A stretch of 6,165 nucleotides of DNA from contig PHCL01000092.1 in NCBI GenBank assembly GCA_002842195.1, positions 1-6,165 on the forward strand, given 5' to 3'. The DNA is from Betaproteobacteria bacterium HGW-Betaproteobacteria-20 (GTDB lineage Bacteria; Pseudomonadota; Gammaproteobacteria; Burkholderiales; Methylophilaceae). Shown here one piece after another: positions 5,909-6,165 of the stretch. Every line of letters begins with the position of its first letter. Positions within the stretch are counted from its first letter, which is position 1. The notes beneath the pieces were generated by a model, which worked only from the letters and a program-made list of their open reading frames with translations, had not been told where the DNA came from and ran no database searches. The position numbers were made by a program, and so were the translations under genes.

Positions 5909-5922
5909 TTTAAGTAAGCTTT

Positions 5923-6165
5923 TTAGTCTGCAGGCTTTAAATGCTCTAATTCAAACGCCTGCATGTATGAAACCAACGCACTCACACCCTCCATAGGCAT
6001 AGCGTTATAAATGCTGGCACGCATGCCGCCAACAGCACGATGACCCTTTAGTTGCAGCAATCCGTGCGCTTCTGCCCCTTTTAGGAACAGTGCATTAAGT
6101 GATTCGTCTGCCAGAAAAAACGGAATATTCATACGTGATCGATTATTAATGGCCACATGGTTAGC
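5923..6165 (-). CDS. serC: Phosphoserine aminotransferase, C-terminal 80 residues; cut by window edge
   Basis: SerC makes 3-phosphoserine from 3-phosphohydroxypyruvate in serine synthesis and also serves pyridoxal phosphate synthesis in many bacteria. Only the end of the gene is here; the frame stays open to the right edge, and the GTG at 6156 is an internal valine codon, not a start. The C-terminal signature is clear: NRSRMNIPF, then [17 protein letters not shown], then the final helix [12 protein letters not shown]. The PLP lysine lies in the missing part. Compared with E. coli the tail has a few extra residues (LKPAD). It is the first gene visible in the amino-acid operon and is followed by pheA after 14 nt, as in many betaproteobacteria. 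Confidence 0.95.
   Translation of the reverse strand, partial: ANHVAINNRSRMNIPFFLADESLNALFLKGAEAHGLLQLKGHRAVGGMRASIYNAMPMEGVSALVSYMQAFELEHLKPAD

Noticed and set aside
5923..6156. Complete 77-residue gene starting with GTG at 6156
   Set aside because: The frame continues upstream to the window edge and the sequence is plainly the C-terminus of phosphoserine aminotransferase, so this is a truncated serC, not a small gene.
1..6165. A new biosynthetic or defence system
   Set aside because: Every gene is assignable to a known family with its key residues intact, and the order is the known pqqABCDE pathway plus amino-acid biosynthesis. Novelty is limited to regulatory and structural details.

Overview
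This window looks like chromosomal DNA from a methylotrophic betaproteobacterium, most probably a member of the Methylophilaceae. That is an inference from three things: a serC-pheA-hisC gene order familiar from betaproteobacteria, a complete-looking start of a pqqABCDE cluster, and moderate-to-low GC. No rRNA or other phylogenetic marker is present to confirm it. Every gene I can support is on the minus strand, so the window reads biologically from right (6165) to left (1). I see no mobile element, CRISPR array, tRNA or rRNA.

Right half (2548-6165): a tightly packed amino-acid block of serC (3' end only), pheA, hisC and an AroG-type DAHP synthase. Gaps are 14 and 8 nt, followed by a 4-nt ATGA overlap, so it is almost certainly one translationally coupled operon. 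It supplies shikimate-pathway entry (DAHP synthase), chorismate to phenylpyruvate (PheA P-protein) and two PLP aminotransferases (SerC, HisC). Both allosteric enzymes keep most of the residues known for phenylalanine feedback control.

Middle (2246-2547): a 142-nt gap after the DAHP synthase holds a probable pqqA promoter with two CACGTTAC direct repeats 28 bp apart. It is followed by the 23-codon pqqA gene, then an 88-nt spacer with a strong hairpin/poly-U terminator. That terminator's 5' arm can alternatively pair with sequence directly after the pqqA stop. This is the most interesting regulatory feature here: it probably makes the precursor peptide in excess over the enzymes.

Left half (1-2245): pqqB, pqqC, pqqD and the first 63 codons of pqqE. 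PqqA is the peptide substrate, PqqD chaperones it, PqqE (radical SAM) crosslinks its Glu and Tyr, PqqB hydroxylates the excised Glu-Tyr product, and PqqC performs the final ring closure and oxidation to PQQ. In methylotrophs PQQ is the cofactor of periplasmic methanol dehydrogenases. No pqqF/G peptidase gene is in the window.

Nothing here is a wholly new system. The points worth a second look are regulatory or structural: the pqqA-pqqB attenuator, the pqqA upstream repeats, a 14-bp perfect inverted repeat inside pheA, a 15-bp tandem repeat in the DAHP synthase N-terminal extension, a hairpin before pqqE, and the linkage of aromatic amino-acid and PQQ genes.
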